Shown here piece by piece: positions 28,385-41,922 of a stretch of DNA of 64,000 nt. Source of the stretch: Blastobasis lacticolella (lineage: Eukaryota; Arthropoda; Insecta; Lepidoptera; Blastobasidae); the NCBI GenBank assembly GCA_905147135.1, contig LR990050.1:12212001-12276000 (forward strand), given 5' to 3'. Below the pieces are notes generated by a model that worked only from the letters and a program-made list of their open reading frames with translations, had not been told where the DNA came from and searched no databases. Position numbers and translations under genes: made by a program. How positions within the stretch are numbered: position 1 is the stretch's first letter; each line of letters opens with the position of its first letter.

Positions 28385-28718
28385 GAGCGTCGGTGGCCTA
28401 GTGGTAACGGTACCCGATTTGCAATGCGAGAGGTACCGGGTTCGAATCCCACTGCCGACATGTACCAATGACTCTTTTCTGAGTTATGTACATTTGTTGA
28501 ACAATAACCGATGGTCTTACGGTGAGGGAAAACATCGTGATGACACTTGCAGATTTAGGTGCCTGAACGTGTAACCATGATCCAATATGATCAGGTTCCC
28601 CTGGTAGCAGGGTTACGGAGGTCAGATGGCAGTCGTTCCACTGTAATTACCTGATTTGCCATATCCTTGATCATGGTCAAGGTAGATTTTGGGACCGCGA
28701 CCTTAACGCCAAGATGAG
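28385..28718 (+). repeat. SINE-A, full length, best tRNA-like head
   Basis: Begins 31 nt after the exon 6 donor. A-box TGGCCTAGTGG, B-box GGTTCGAATCC, then the family body and the tail 'ttaacgccaagatgagg'. This is a good reference copy for the family. Confidence 0.85.
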
Positions 28719-29619
28719 GACTTTCCGGAGGTGGCCTGCTTAGGAAGAGATCTTGCAGTAGGATGTTGCTTGCTTGGGTCGCGGTAGGATGTAATCGAGA
28801 AGATGAATGGGCCCTGAATGAATGAAACACTAAACGTTCCCACAGCTGCAACACAACTTGAAGAGATTTTGTTCTTTGATATTCAAACTGCTCGACAAGC
28901 CGTGTAATGAATTCTTTATGAATTAAATAAGGAGCAGGAAGCTACTGTCTTTCAAACACGTGGTTGTACAGGGAAAAAGCTATTCGATATATTGAGGATG
29001 TTTTTGTTATTTTGACACCTACCTGTTTGGAATTTACCATAATTACCTAGTAGGGTCTACTGATTTCTTATAATATTATTTTTATACACCTTCCTTAATA
29101 AATAAAATCGTTACTCTTTAGAATATCGGTTTAAATAAAATTCGGTACCTATTCAACATGTTATTCTGTAATAAGTACAAAAGATTAAAAAATAGCTCAT
29201 CATAAATTTTATAATACCTTGAATATATGTTCAGTTTCGTTGTGTCTTTGTTCATAATTACCTAAGATTTCTTATACCGCTTGACCCACATAAAACTTGA
29301 TTAAACCTTTTTTTTTCCTTTTTTAAGGCCACAAGACACGGACCAGTTTCACAATTATTTTGTTATAGTGACTGGAATTTTATCGTGGGAAATTTCATCA
29401 AGATCAAACTATGAACTGGACTCTTCCGAAAATTATCATAAACATTAATTAAAATCTAAACACGACTCTGCTAACCCTGTAATGAGCACATCCGTGGCTG
29501 CCAGAGACATCGCGTATAAAATAAAAAATACAGGCGTTAGCGCCACAAGCGCACGTGTGGATGCGATAGCGGTTCAGAAATATAAATCTGCGCTGGTTTG
29601 GTCATTTGCTATGTTAGCC
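28719..29619. other. Intronic or intergenic, no feature seen
   Basis: No ORF or repeat recognised. Confidence 0.4.
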
Positions 29620-29788
29620 CCTTAAATTTGCCGATTTGAGGAAAGAGTCCTAAGAAGGGATGGGTTGTCAACGCTGAGTCGGATGCGGGAGCCAATAGCT
29701 TACGACATGTGGATGCTGAAAACCGGCAAAACAGAGAAGTGGGCCCTGGCTGAAGGCGGGTTGAACCGTCTGGATGATGATGATGTTT
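29620..29788 (+). repeat. LINE 3'-end fragment with GATGATGATG tail
   Basis: A decayed coding remnant (reads like ...NWALAEGGLNRL, partly out of frame) runs into GATGATGATG. Typical of an RTE/CR1-like LINE end. Confidence 0.55.
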
Positions 29789-31024
29789 AAAATTAAAGTA
29801 ATAATTACTTATTAATTACTTTGTTATTCTATATTTTTATATAAAACCCTTTAAGTATGCACATAAAACCGAATAGCGGATCTAATGCCAAAATTATACG
29901 AGTAGTTAAACCAGTAAACCTTGGGAACGTACCTACAAATAAACATAATACGGATACATTGTAATTGCTACATTTATTATTCGTCTAATCTAATATAATC
30001 TTGGCGAAACGGAATTACCAGCCGGAGCATAGTTAAAATCCGTACATTGGTCTGTAAAACCCCATAGAAACCAATTAACTGTAACGTCCTCATTTATTGA
30101 GAAAACACTATTATTCCGTATTTAGCGTTTTCCAATTACATATAGCATGCCCACACACACAGTATAAGTTTAATCTCAATGTTATGGGAACAAGGTCGCT
30201 CGTAGCTCCACGCGCTAGACTTGCTGGCGACTAGTAAATTACTCCTGCTTTCAGCTTACAGTGTTCACAAAAATGTCGGCTTTATGGCAAATTTCAGGCC
30301 ACTTTACTGTCGCCCGATTCGAACTTGACATTCATTACTCACAACAAACTGTTCCTAAGCACTTCTGTACCACTATACTAATAAATTACGTAAGTAAAGT
30401 ACGTAAGTGGTAGGTGTTTCATTCGACTTAACTTCTATGAATTAGAGATCTTTGTGGCAGTTATAAAGCGAAATAAAATACGATACGACGGTTTAATAAA
30501 ATAGAGGGTAGATGACATTTCGACGAGACAGCTGAAGGTAATAATGGACGACAAAGATGAGTGAGTTATGAAAAGAACCCAGGCGGGTCGGTCTGAGACG
30601 CAGTTCAATGTAATTTATTTTGTGGCATTGTTATTAAACACATCATAAGCGTTTCGCACGAGAATCCTCACACGCTTGATATATACTGTCGACTGTTTCG
30701 AGATGGAAGTGTAAACACAGCTTGTAGACAAGCCAGAGCAGCACATGATTGATGCTTCGTTTACGTTCGCAGCCACTGTCATTGATTAAGTTGATTTATT
30801 CCTACGGCCTACAGATATTTAGTATATAGATTCCACCACATATGAAACGACCAAGCTATAGATTCTGACTAAGATGTAGGGTTTGTAGAGTTAGGAGCTT
30901 GACTCTTCGTGAGATCTCATAACTGTATCACAGTGAAACCATTTTGAGCTTGCTAGGCTTGACGTATCAATATTACGTGAAATAATGTTTTAGTGAGATT
31001 TTATATATTTTAGTAGTATAAAGA
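29789..31024. other. Non-coding, no feature seen
   Basis: AT-rich without recognisable structure. Confidence 0.4.
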
Positions 31025-31355
31025 AATGACTTCTTTCTAGTGTGCATACTAGTATAATTTCAGCTTTCTAGCACTTCGGGAAGTGCTTTTCGTTTAATTG
31101 TATTACAGATCTGCACCCTCCTTTTTAGGATTGGTATGGCTGCAGATTTTTTAGTTTCCTTGTTACTTGTAAGCAAATCCTAGTCTGCATACCTTTCTAG
31201 CACTTCGGGAAGGGCCCTTTAAAATTTAATTTTTTATATAGTTATGGGTGTTGGAGGGTAATAGTTACATAATTCTTTATTGTTTTCTCATTTGTGTGAA
31301 AATTAGTCTGCGTACCAAATTTAAACTTCCTAGGACTTCGGGAAGTGTACTTGAG
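31025..31355. repeat. Three degenerate tandem units (~130 bp) each with a CTTCGGGAAG hairpin
   Basis: The core 'tagSacttcgggaag' occurs at 31069, 31198 and 31331. An upstream 'tctgcatacc'-like block precedes the second and third cores. In the first unit AGCACTTC-GG-GAAGTGCT (31070-31087) is a perfect hairpin; it decays in the other two. Confidence 0.7.
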
Positions 31356-32569
31356 GTTTTGATGAGTCAGTCAGCCCGTTTTGATATCGACGTATTTTAT
31401 GTGTTAAATGAAATCTAAAGTATTTGTGCCAAAAATGCTAAACTTTGTGTGTAAATACAATACAATTTGTATATATGTCTGCTATGTAGGTATATCTTAT
31501 CTTGAAAATATAACTTTTATACATTATTCAGACCGAGGATAATGCATAAAAGATCGATCGCACCGATCCTGACCCCCAATCTGAAAATTCGGCGAAACAC
31601 TTCGAGGTTTAGAGTTGCCTTTTATCAGTACCTTCCTAAAAATAATTGCCAAAAAATATTCTATTGTTTTCTGCATCCCACACTTTAAGATGTTTTCAAC
31701 CTTTATCACCTAAGTACTCGTAGCGGATAATCTATTAATAAATAGTTGAACATTGAGGATATCAAACGCTTAAATTTCTATGACAGTTTAGGCAAAACGG
31801 GAAAATCATTAACATTTTTATCTAGTTGTTATTTATAAAAATAACATTTTAATTATTTATGTCTGACAATAGGTACTTGCAATTGTAGAGGGTATAATAT
31901 TGTATAAAGTCAAGTTATTATCACTGAACGGGGTGGCCAGAGATGTACACGGAAGCATACATCCCTTATCAACTTTTTCAGCACGTTGTATTAAAACACC
32001 CCTAATACCTCCCCTACACATACCCTGCACCAACCCTACAACTGGGTACAAGTTGAATTTAATTTTATTTCCAGTACATTTTGTTTCCAGTCGTACCCAC
32101 TGGGAATAAAATTCCAAATCGTACCCAGTGGGTAAGTTCTCAGGGTATGATCGAGAATAAATTAGGGCAAGCCAAATAACCTTATTTTTACGGCTCATTG
32201 ATGATAATAGTTGATCTTACTTGCTCATACGTCCGTGCAGAAGAGCATAATTTTGCTCGAAATTTGATATCGCTTGTAGATGTTGGGCGAGCTTCCGCGT
32301 ATACGTCACTGGAATTTATGAGCATGGCTTTAAACGCAATATTTCAGTGGCACTCAGGTCGAGGCATTAGGCTGGATTTTAACAAATTAGAACTTAGTTT
32401 AGCCCGAAAATGTGTCATTAATAGGCCAACTTTTGCATTCCATTGCATTAGCACCTACGTATGAATGGGGTATAAAAGTACAAAAAAACTAGTTTCGTCG
32501 ACTTTCTGACCTTGATGACAAAATTTCATTGCCATAGGCATATTTGGGTAATCCGTGCCTATCTATACT
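31356..32569. other. Non-coding, no feature seen
   Basis: Short frames near 31857-32464 lack motifs. Confidence 0.4.
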
Positions 32570-32960
32570 ATTATCTGTATAACTGTAAAAAGGCCGTGTA
32601 TGTACATTGAATATATTTCAGAAAAAAATAGTCGGCATAGGATTCTGGGACGTAACTATGACCAACATTTTTTTTTTATGTCTATCTGTTTGTTCAAATC
32701 ACACAAAAACTACTGACCGGATTTTGATTTAGTTTTGATAGTTTGGTAGTTTGAAGTCCAGTGTACCATCTCAGCCATGTTCTTATCTAATTTGGGTAGG
32801 TAGAACTAAAGATACCTATAGCTTGACCTCCCCGTAGGACACAATAGGACACAGTACAATACGGAGGTCCTTTAAAATGGTAACACGGGCAAAAGCTAAA
32901 ATGTCATACAAACTTTTTCCACGTGGACGAAGTTCCGGGCAAAATATAGTAGAATATATG
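32570..32960. repeat. Dispersed repeat with 'aaactactgaccggattttga' core
   Basis: Contains 'aactgtaaaaaggccgtgtatg', 'acacaaaaactactgacc' and 'gtaacacgggc'. An old family seen also around 11299 and 46040. Class uncertain. Confidence 0.4.
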
Positions 32961-33094
32961 CTCGCAGCACAACTGTGGTCCGATCATGCACTTTTCTTCA
33001 ACTACCGCTACTAACTTACTAGCAGCGCGATTAATTTAAATATTTAGCTCCATTTCACTCTTAACGAGGTTCAGTTCAGATCCACATAGCTACT

Positions 33095-33477
33095 AGACTA
33101 TGAGGGCGCCGTAGATTATGCTATATCATCGACTACAACAAAAAATCCATTTTGTAGCGATAGTAGAGGCTTAGGAGACTCGCATAAAGTTTGTGTGCCC
33201 GTGCACAACCTGGCACAAAATATTTTTTCGATTTTAAGCCACATTAAAGTCACTTTTATGTTTGGTGACTATAATTTAAATGAAAAGCGAAACTGCCGAG
33301 AGGATGCGAAGCAAACCGGGTTTTTTTATTTCCAGAACTATAGAATATGTATTCACTATAACAAAAAATTGTACCAGGTTGTGCACGGGCAGACCAACGT
33401 TTTGTCTACTATCGCAACAAAGTGGATTTTTTCTTGTACTCGATGCCGTAGGATAACCTACGGCGCCCTGACAGTCT
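33095..33477. mobile_element. 383-bp MITE with ~100-bp terminal inverted repeats
   Basis: The left arm starts AGACTATGAGGGCGCCGTAG and the right arm reads, reversed, AGACTGTCAGGGCGCCGTAG. The pairing continues through 'aaaaaatccattttgt', 'gcgatagtag' and 'tgcccgtgcacaacctgg'. The frames in it are products of the arms. Confidence 0.85.
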
Positions 33478-36400
33478 AAACAGTATGTCAACGTGCGGTA
33501 GCGAGGTATGAGATCTAAAAAATTTGAAGATGTCGTCCGTTTTTGCGTTGAAAAGGAATGAAGGATATAAAGAAAACCAAACAAGGCGTCACGAGTTCCT
33601 TCGTCACACCGTCACCGAATTATCTTAAAAATATTCCCTGCCATTAGAAATAACATGCACGTATTTTTATCAATGGTCACGTACACGATCGACGTTGATC
33701 AGAATCTGTTGACCAAATAGAAAGACGACGTGCGTACGAGTAACGTACGTTGGGATTGATTTACTTATGTATTATCACGTATGGCACATAAATTATGTAG
33801 GTCACCCTGATCCCTGCTGGTTCATTTGTTTGTGTGCCCTTCCGCCCACCAAATTTATTTGTTCCTGAATATTGTAGCGGTTTCAAGCATGTTTTTAGAT
33901 CGTGTTGTATTCGGAGCAAAAAAGTTGCCTCAGATTTATTTAGGACATTGAATGCATTAAGAAAATTTATTTGAAATTAAATTATAGAACCTAAATAGCA
34001 AGATGATATGTAGATATTTAAAAATTGCGTTTAGGGAAATAGAGGGAAAAAGCGATTGTAATTAAAAATATAACTTTTAATATATTCTACACTGTTCCTT
34101 TTGTTGCCATAATAATGGGTTTGTGTCCTTGAGAAATTGTAGGCAGGCTAGGTAGGAAATAGGTAGTAAAATAAATCAATATTGACTGCTGACTGCTATA
34201 TTTCAATAAACACGGTGTTACATACTTTTGTCACCATCTATTACAATACAATTAGTTTGCACTGTAATACACTTATCATTCTAAATTAACCAGTCTTTCC
34301 TTAATCAAAAGCTGCTAGTGATGTGTAAGTATACAAAACTATCGACATTTGAGATCACTAACTACGATATACGTACCTACATTAAAGCTTTCAAAACACT
34401 TGACGATGAAGATGACACGATACGAGTGGTATAGAGCATTAGAAACTTATATTTTCGATGGATCGATATTTGACGCTGTTCATGCACCTACCACATAGGT
34501 TTTGTTTCAGATGCAACTATGTCATGAAACAAACCATTGTTTTTATGAGACATGAGACTAGTAAAACAGTTTGTATTTACAAACTAAACACGAATGGTTT
34601 GTCCAGTTATTGTCGCGCTTGTCGACAGAGAAACGTATATACCATCGATATTTACTTACACTAAAGCAGATAGGTACGTCGTTGTTTTGTGACCCGTACC
34701 TAAGTCTTGTTTGTAGGTCGCCCATGAAGTCTAGACAAGTTTCAGACTATCTGGTACTTTGCGAGTGTGTCCTTAACACCTACATGGTTTTATGTAAATG
34801 ATCAAGATGGAGACGAGTACTTACTTGAAAGTTGTATTTGTTTAAATAAACCTGTCAATTTGTAAATAGTCTAGATGCCTTCTTGAGTAAGTTATAAATC
34901 AAGATATTGAAGCAAGAATGACTTGTGAATTATTCAAGGCAGACCATCTGCAGTGTTAGCATAATAAATGCATGAAGTTACATCTGGCGCATAACAACAT
35001 GCACTCAGAATTTGCATTACTGAAGTTTCATGTAATTTATGCAAGCGCGGCTTACTTTAAAGGGGCGCCTTCTTTGTTGTTTTAATGAAAGCGCTTTTGT
35101 ATTGCAGGCACAAGAGAAATATGGTTTTAGGAAGAAACACTTTGTGTTAAGAGTGCGTAATTTAAAATGCTTATGTAATTGGGTGAAATATTTGGCGCAT
35201 CACGGATATTACACATAGGGGTGTGACTCAACGGCAACAAAGGAATTATGCTTACGCGTTACAACCTGTAATTAAATTACACAATACCTATAGGTAGTAG
35301 TTAATAAATAGTGTTTTATTAAAGAATAATAACATGATGCAATAACTACTACGTTGTATTTTTAATTATGACAAAGTAGGGCTTTATCGCCCAGTAATTA
35401 TCAACTTTGTTGATATCCTGGTAAAATTCTCACTATAAACATAAAAGCCGAGTTATCGGAATCACAGATTTCACTCACGATTGCTTCGAGCTTAGGATAC
35501 CATTAATTATTCTGGAATCGTAACCTTGCTCTTGATACGTCTCGTTAGAAGGAAGATATCAACGCTCAAGAAAATAAGACCCTATCGCTTTGACATAAAG
35601 CCTTCACATTGCCTTGTCAAAGTTCTTGCGAACGTACTAACTTGATGTATTGTTGTTTGTTCCTTGGGTTCATTGAAAATGTTTGCTTTTCCATCAATAA
35701 TCCTTTACGTTAATGGATTCACTGGCACCTATCTAATATTATAGTGTGTGATGAATAGCTGCAAAGTCGATCCTACACGAAACGTACTTATCGCGTACTT
35801 GCTAAATCCCTCCAATCTATAAAAAAGGTATATATAACTATATAAAAATACATTAAAGAAATTTATATCATTTTATAGCGAAGCAATTGCTGATTTTATA
35901 TTCATGTACCTAGACTAATCCTCAATACTTTTGCGATGTAGACTACTACATTCGCGAATACGAATTCCGAACAGCATTCCCATAAATTTTTGGCGAAACT
36001 GCTACATTTAACATAATATTTGAGATGCTATTTTACTATAATGGCTTGTAATGTAACGGTTTGCATGACCGAACGAGCCCGTGGTACGTTTCAATGTCAC
36101 AACACCTATATACACCTTTAACCTACCCTTTTAGTTTTATAGCCCAATAAAACGAGAGAACACCCGGCAATGTTTGCTTTATGCCCCTCGCTCTAGCGGC
36201 CGCCCAAAAATTGACACTCCATGCTTAATTGAACGATCTAATGTGTGCGAAATGAGCCATTGCTATGTTTACGTTCATGCGAGCGGTATCGGTTGCCGGT
36301 GGTTTGTTGCTATCATCGTTAGTTGGAGTTTGTTCAGATTCACCGTTTGGAAAACGCAAAAAGCCATTGCAGAATCGTAGATATTTTACCTTCATTGCTA

Positions 36401-38149
36401 ACTTAGGAGCACTTAAAGTAACAAGAGACAGAAAACGTGGAATAGCTACCTTTCTTACTGACAATTTAAGATTAATATTCTTCTATATTCGGCATAAATT
36501 AATTGCAATTCCATAAATCTTGTTGAATTTACTAACGTAGAATATCGTAGATACAAAACGTGTTAAAATTCTCTCACGTTATGGGGCATGCTAAATATAA
36601 ACATTTTGCAATTTAAATATTGACCTCAACTGATCCATGAATCATATTTTTATAAATTCTCGATACTACATACTTATCCAGTGATCATAAACCTTCGGCC
36701 TTTATAAAAGTGCGTCAGTGGCTCTGCGGCCTTCGCAAAAGAGAGATAACTATCTATCTACAAGAGCATGTCAATGTTGGAACATCTTCAGTGGTTTATT
36801 TGCAGCAATTTGATATCCTAGTAAAAGGTCAGACGATATGTGAGCAGAATGCAGTCTACACGGCGCAAAAGATATTTTTAAAGGCTGTTAAGTATTTTAT
36901 TTCTTAGTCCATTTACGTGAAGTCGTTCCACTTTAACATTTTAGTAAAGTATAATGTTTAAATCTCTCGCTCTGATCACAAAAAAGCCGCACTGCTTTGG
37001 CGTGTTGAAGTAATAACCGCATAAAGCGTACTGCGGCGGCCGTTGTGGCGTGTTTGTGGATAAAATAGGCATATGACTTCGTTACGTAATGCGATAACTT
37101 TTTACACAGTATCCCAGCTTAATAATAAAGTCGGGAGATTGCCTCATCTTTTCACTCATATCTTGCGACGCGCACCCGCAAAATACACACTTTTGTGGGA
37201 ACACTTTTGTTGAGATTTGCGAATAAACTCGTTCCGGCCCTACGTTACGTGTCAACGGAACTTACCATAAATTTGTCGCTCACAAAGTTATAAAACTTAT
37301 CTTTCTTTAGACACGGCAGGTAATGACGAACGATAGCCAGTCGCTGGCAATTAATGAAAACAAAAGACACCCCGTTGGCTTCTTTTCCGTCTTCATTTTC
37401 TCCGCGGTAGCACGACATGCCATGCCGCAAATGGTGTAAACTATACTTTTTTATGTGAAACTCTTTATGTTTTATCTTCGCGTGTTTTAATATCTTATGA
37501 GCTTATTTTGTTTTATTTAGAAGTAACACTATTTTAGTACTATATGTAAACGGTGAATACGAGTACTGCTTCTGTATTATTATTCACTGACTCTCGTGCC
37601 AAGAACGAACTAACCTTGGATAGTTTTTACTAGACTTGAAGCTTGTGAAGTTTTTGCTTCAATATGTTCATACGTAAGACTAACGCCGTGTTTATGAGGA
37701 CAGCGTTGCAGTTCCATTTTTCATTGGGGTGCATCACTTACTGTTGAAATTGGCCTTACTCCAAAGATGTTTCATCCAGGCCATTTATAGTTACCCCGCG
37801 GCCGAGTTCCCAGTTTCAAGGGAATCGAGAGAAAATAACATTACACGAATGCAAACAATTTAAATACAGCGGCAGCTTGAAATTCCGTCACATAAAAACG
37901 CTCTCTGTGTTGTGATTTCTTGTTAGACTGCGTGAGGATTCCTTCTAAATGCCGGCTTATCTATTTTTGTTCCTAAGCCATCCCGCCTTTAATAATAAGC
38001 TAGCCAATGTAATTGCATGCGTGAGGCATGTCTCTTAGTCAAGACAATCATAGTCGAATCTGCGAGTGCTGAAATTATCACACATCATTATCCTCATCAT
38101 CCGCAATAGCCCGGGGTCTGCCTTAGGCCTTATTGTTACGCATATTGTT
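33478..38149. other. Long non-coding stretch, no feature seen
   Basis: AT-rich. Frames at 36174-36516 are open on both strands without any motif. No RNA gene or repeat was identified with confidence. Confidence 0.35.
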
Positions 38150-38518
38150 ACGGGCGGCTATAACCTATTTCTCTTGAGTGGCGGTTGCCATGTGCCTCAT
38201 TTGACATGGCGGTGTATAAAAAAACAATAAATAGTAAATAGCTAGTAATAGTTAGTTGAGACCAAGCGGCGGAACGCAGCCGATGGAGGCAGTGAATTGT
38301 CAAAGTCAGTAGTTCATTGTTGCAGGTGACGATGTAGCTATTCATTGTTGCAGGTGACGATGCCTCGTCTTAGCAGCGGGAAGGACGGACTCGCCGACAA
38401 GCGGCAACTAGAGTGGGAGGCTGCGGTGGAAGCCGTGATCAGGGACATCACGGCCCCGATTCCCGCTCAACAGAAACCGCCCATAGTACAGATCGTAATT
38501 TACGAGTCTTCCGTTTAG
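38150..38518 (+). mobile_element. Possible retroelement 5' remnant with a 52-codon ORF
   Basis: The region begins 'tgttacgggcggc', an LTR-like start, but no second LTR is visible. It is more GC-rich than its surroundings. A 22-bp direct repeat (38313-38334 and 38341-38362) precedes an ORF at 38360-38518 whose product starts MPRLSSGKDGL and is charged and helical. I do not recognise the protein; a truncated gag-like N-terminus is a guess. Confidence 0.3.
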
Positions 38519-40176
38519 CCAAGTATGAAAGCCCTGTTAGTGTGATTGCTTGGACTACCTACCTATTTAATTAATGAATGGCGTATGTAACAGATACGTA
38601 AGTCGATGTCTGCCGGACATTTGCATCAAATGCAGCTTGCTTCTATAGAGAGATTACATTTCCATTGTATTCAAAATAAAAGTATTAAATGCAACGAGCT
38701 ACTATTTTGGGCAGAGTGTCACTTTAGTGCCTGATTCGAAGTATTTATTAAGTTCTTGTTGTCCGGATGTCTTGATTTTACGAGGCAGTACGGTGACGCC
38801 CTTTCCGCGTGACATTAAGTACTTTATACGCTCGCTATGGTGAAAAGTTCAAGGCTACTTCCTCTTCCGTCGCGTTATACATTGCTGCTCTAATAAACTA
38901 TTTTGTTTATTTCACATTGTAAAGCAGCTCCGGATGCGATACGAGTAATGTTTTAATTGTTAAGTCTGAACTTCAAACTCAAGATTTGTACATTATATTT
39001 TTATTTAATCTACTGCGAAGAATCTGCAATGCGGCAAATAATATCGGAAATAAAAAAAGAAACAGAGCAAAGATCAGTTTAACTTTGCTAATTTCAATCC
39101 GAATTATATTGATGACTAGATACTTAGGTAGTACCTACCAACATGGCTAGTAAGTAAGTTTAAAGTATTTATAGCACACATTAAAAAATAACATAGGTAA
39201 CACAAGACTTGAGAGAACAAAATACTTAGGCACATACAGTATTTCTTTGCAACATTATTTTCATTATGTTTAGCCGTGACATGCGATACGGGCCGCGGGC
39301 ATGCGGCATCGGCGTGCCAACGGCAGACAATGAACTTCTTCAAAATAATCATTACCCACTAAATGAACAGAGTATTTTTAAATATGTGATATTGTTTTTT
39401 TTTGTTTTATTCTGTGATGCTTGTTGTTTGTATGTAATACCTATTTCTGATAGACACCTACTTTTTCTAGTTACATATTTTTGGTTCAATAAAATACGAA
39501 ACTGTAAGTAGATAAAATTTAAAGACTACCACACGAGTGTGGTAATTAATGTAAGCATGAATAAACACCCGATATCCTTAATCGTAATGGGGAAACTGAT
39601 TGCAGATTTAAAAAAATACCTACGTATTAATAGCTTTCTTGTTTCAATAGTTTGACAGATTATTTGTGACTATGTTTGTTAATTGATATGATAAATATTT
39701 TTAAATTAGGCCACCGATACTCATGCCTCTGTGTCGCCATGTTGTCTCGAAGAATAATCTATATTTTATTTATATCTATATCTAAACCGTAACCGTATTG
39801 TTCTAAATTATTAAATACACAAATTCTTACTGTATTAGATATTAAAAATACATTTTAATGTCTATGCGGTTTTCTATGCGGTTTTTTAATGTTAGGTTGT
39901 TTGGCAGTTTTTTTCATTTTTTATTACCGCGTAAGTAATAGCTATTCTGTGGCAAGAAGAAAATTCTGCCAACCGCCCTCAATTATTGACAAATGTGTTA
40001 AAAATGTCGTCGTATGAAACTCAAGAGTATTCCTTCGGCTCTATGCGTAATGTAATGACAATATGGCTCACTCGTATCCTATTTGTACTATTTATAATTT
40101 CAAGATATAACCTCATGCAAAATTTCAACATGTGGATATCGAGTACTGCATTACTTTTGACAATGTTAAACTACTA
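38519..40176. other. Non-coding, no feature seen
   Basis: AT-rich, with no supported element. Confidence 0.4.
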
Positions 40177-40412
40177 ACAGACGCTTCGATTTGGCTTCAG
40201 CCGACCAACCGTCAGTTGCAGTAGAAACTAACCCTTACGTTGTTCAAAATAAAGTCGCTTTTGGATTTATTCGGACGCGCGGGCGAGCCGACCTTGGCTG
40301 GACGTCCGACCACGTCCCCCGCACCCAAAGTCGACTTTTTTTTAAACAGCGTAAGGATTAGTATCAACTGCAACTGACGGTTGTTAGGCTCCAGCTAAAA
40401 CGGAACGTCTGT
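40177..40412. mobile_element. 236-bp MITE with ~63-bp imperfect terminal inverted repeats
   Basis: The left arm begins ACAGACGCTTCG and the right arm reversed reads ACAGACGTTCCG. The shared inner block is 'aaccgtcagttgcagt', ending 'cttacg'. The centre is GC-rich (GGACGCGCGGGCGAGC). Confidence 0.8.
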
Positions 40413-41605
40413 GACTAGTATTAGTAACTTTCTTATACATACCTATTCGTACCTACTAGAACCTACACTATTATGCTTCCATTATTGATTCTCGTACAAT
40501 TACTCGTACTTGTAAAAAGACACGGTTATGTCAGTAAATTAATTAATTGTTACATTATTGTTTGTTGTGAAAAGTTTGGAAAAAATCAAAGTTATGAAGA
40601 ATTGAAATTATATGAATGTGCGTTTTTATATCTATTTGTTTTTTTTTTGCCTTGCAATCTCTAACCTGTACCCTGCACCTGTCTTCAAATGACGAGAGGC
40701 TCAAGAGAATAGAGACCCAAGACGTTTAAAAGGTACCTAAATACATGCAAGGGGCCACCCCCATGCAGGCTTGAGCATCTCGGACAACCACAAACCCATC
40801 CAAAAGACGTTTGTAAAACTGAAAGGATTGCTACGTTTCCTGGAAAAGTGAGGATGACAAGAACAAAAGGGGAATCTTGGAGTACATCATATCCTCGCAG
40901 AATAGGCGCGAGTTTGTCAGACAGCGGAAACGGCCCGGATCCATCTATATATCTAAGGTACCTAAATTGAATGTTGTGGCGTAATAGAAATAATGATTGC
41001 TCTATAGTTTCGGGCTACCGGTCGCTCTTTGCTCCCGCCTTTCAATTTTATTGCCCTATAAAATGTACGCCGATATTTGTGTTTCATATACAATTTATCG
41101 GATAAACACACCGCTGGCTCCTACTCTCGAGAGTCGGAACCGACCAAAATTGCATCGGGCTTTGTATAAATGATTGTTTATAGTTGTAAATTGTTATGGG
41201 GCACAGTAACTCGAGTTGGGATAAACGCACGTCGACGTTTTAAGGGCTTATTAATGGTCAGAACCGCGTGTAATTTATCGACAACGACAGGTGGATAGTG
41301 GAATTAAAATACGATGATGGTCTACTTAACTCTTGCTATTCAGTGTTTGTGTGAAGGAGAATGTTAACAAATAATAATCACGTAGCTAGATCATGATTTA
41401 AATCTTAAAAAAGAATATATTTATTAGGTACGGAGTTTAGCAAGTAATGGCACGCGACGGTTTCTCACTGTTAGAAAAAGTTTTAGGAGGAAAAGACATA
41501 AGAAGAGCACGATAATGATAAGTATGATCCGTAGAAAATCTAAATAAATTGACTTATTTAATAAAATTTAGATTATTTTTAGAGACAACGCGGAACAAGA
41601 AACAA
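40413..41605. other. Non-coding, no feature seen
   Basis: No ORF or repeat recognised. Confidence 0.4.
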
Positions 41606-41922
41606 GAGCGCCGGTGGTGTAATGGTTAAGGGGTCCGACTTGTATCCCAGTGCGGCCACATGTACCAGTGACTCTTTTCTAAGTTACGTACATTAGTTGA
41701 ACACTAACCGATGGTCTTGCGGTGAGGATAAACATCGTGATAAAACCTGCAACTGTAACCATAGTCCAAGCTGGTCAGGTTCTCCTATTAACAGGGTCAT
41801 AGAGACAGATGGCAGTCGCTCCACAGTAAGTGCCTGATCTGCCAAAGCCTGGATCATGGTTAAGGCGCACCCCGGGCGCTCACGCGCGAGAGCACAACCG
41901 GGACATTAACGCCATGATGACC
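41606..41922 (+). repeat. SINE-A, nearly full length
   Basis: Head 'gagcgccggtggtgtaatgg', partly lost B-box, then 'tgtaccagtgactcttttct', 'gtcatagagacagatggcag', 'gcgcgagagcacaaccggga' and the end 'cattaacgccatgatg'. Confidence 0.8.

Noticed and set aside
28395..28450. Possible tRNA gene (A- and B-box match)
   Set aside because: The boxes are part of the SINE-A head, which recurs many times with a common body; the cloverleaf arms are not credible.
31064..31347. CRISPR-like array (three spaced repeats)
   Set aside because: The units are degenerate across their whole length, only three are present, and the genome is eukaryotic.
33195..33584. ORFs of 94 and 102 aa on opposite strands
   Set aside because: Both are made by the complementary arms of the 33095-33477 MITE.
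36174..36516. Overlapping ORFs on both strands as a gene
   Set aside because: Three frames are open at once with no motif, most likely a stop-poor patch.
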